Assembly (NCBI RefSeq): GCF_022682495.2 | Contig: NC_071389.1 | Location: 179,242,056 to 179,306,055 of the forward strand | Length of the DNA: 64,000 bases | DNA from: Desmodus rotundus | Lineage: Eukaryota; Chordata; Mammalia; Chiroptera; Phyllostomidae | Direction of reading: 5' to 3' | In this document: positions 63,944 to 64,000 of the stretch, piece after piece | Position numbering within the stretch: the stretch's first letter is position 1 | Layout of the letters: every line of letters starts with the position of its first letter | Program-made: the position numbers and the translations under genes | The notes under the pieces: model-generated | Database searches by the model: none | What the model was told of the DNA's origin: nothing | The model's input: only the letters and a program-made list of their open reading frames with translations

Positions 63944-64000
63944 CCTGGCCAGGTAGCTCAGTTGGAGCATCGTCCCATGCACCAAAAAGCTGCAGGTTTG
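63944..64000 (+). mobile_element. VES-type SINE, cut by window end
   Basis: GCCCTGGCCAGGTAGCTCAG head with 'gagcatcgtcccatgcacca' and the start of the B box at 'ctgcaggtttg'. The remainder lies outside the window. Confidence 0.8.

Noticed and set aside
1..64000. CRISPR arrays, bacterial operons, phage or defence systems
   Set aside because: The window is plainly mammalian nuclear DNA; no spaced short direct repeats or prokaryotic genes were seen.
51700..64000. Search for M6PR or another gene beyond KLRG1
   Set aside because: In human the next gene upstream of KLRG1 is M6PR, but no exon of it or any other gene was recognised; it is probably outside the window.

Overview
This is a mammalian genomic window, almost certainly from a bat. 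It carries at least fourteen tRNA-derived SINEs of the bat-specific VES type, L1 LINEs of several ages, two half-L1 (HAL1) elements, hAT and mariner DNA-transposon remnants and some LTRs. I see no Helitron (HeliBat) sequence, which argues mildly against a vespertilionid. There are no prokaryotic operons, CRISPR arrays or phage.

Left end (1-12.0 kb, + strand): the last 13 exons of alpha-2-macroglobulin (A2M). They run from the thioester motif CGEQ at the window's first bases to the stop codon at 11892-11894 and a poly(A) signal at 11992. Joined, they encode 503 residues, exactly the distance from the thioester Cys to the C-terminus in human A2M, with every junction in phase. The introns hold two related hAT elements, a MIR, a VES SINE with perfect target-site duplications (TSDs), an L2, and two ribosomal-protein processed pseudogenes (RPS24 and RPS15A) head to head in one intron.

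Middle (12-34.9 kb): intergenic, no recognised gene. It is built from L1 fragments in both orientations, SINEs, a solo LTR that split a SINE, a second LTR, a long G-tract and a short tRNA-Val-like fragment.

Right-centre (34.9-51.3 kb, - strand): the complete coding part of KLRG1 (killer cell lectin-like receptor G1) in five exons encoding 190 residues (192 if the upstream ATG is used). It has a cytoplasmic tyrosine motif, one membrane segment, a cysteine-rich stalk and a C-type-lectin domain. Intron 3 (10.6 kb) is repeat-rich.

Right end (51.3-64 kb): the KLRG1 upstream region with a mariner MITE about 250 bp from the start codon, then a young HAL1 with an intact 232-codon ORF, more L1, an MLT-type LTR and SINEs. 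No other gene is recognised.

A2M and KLRG1 are convergent, the arrangement known at human 12p13.31 next to the natural-killer receptor complex. The two do not act in one pathway: A2M is a secreted protease trap and KLRG1 an inhibitory receptor of NK and T cells. I found no evidence of an undescribed biological system. The notable points are KLRG1 residue changes, retrotransposition scars and local repeat architecture.
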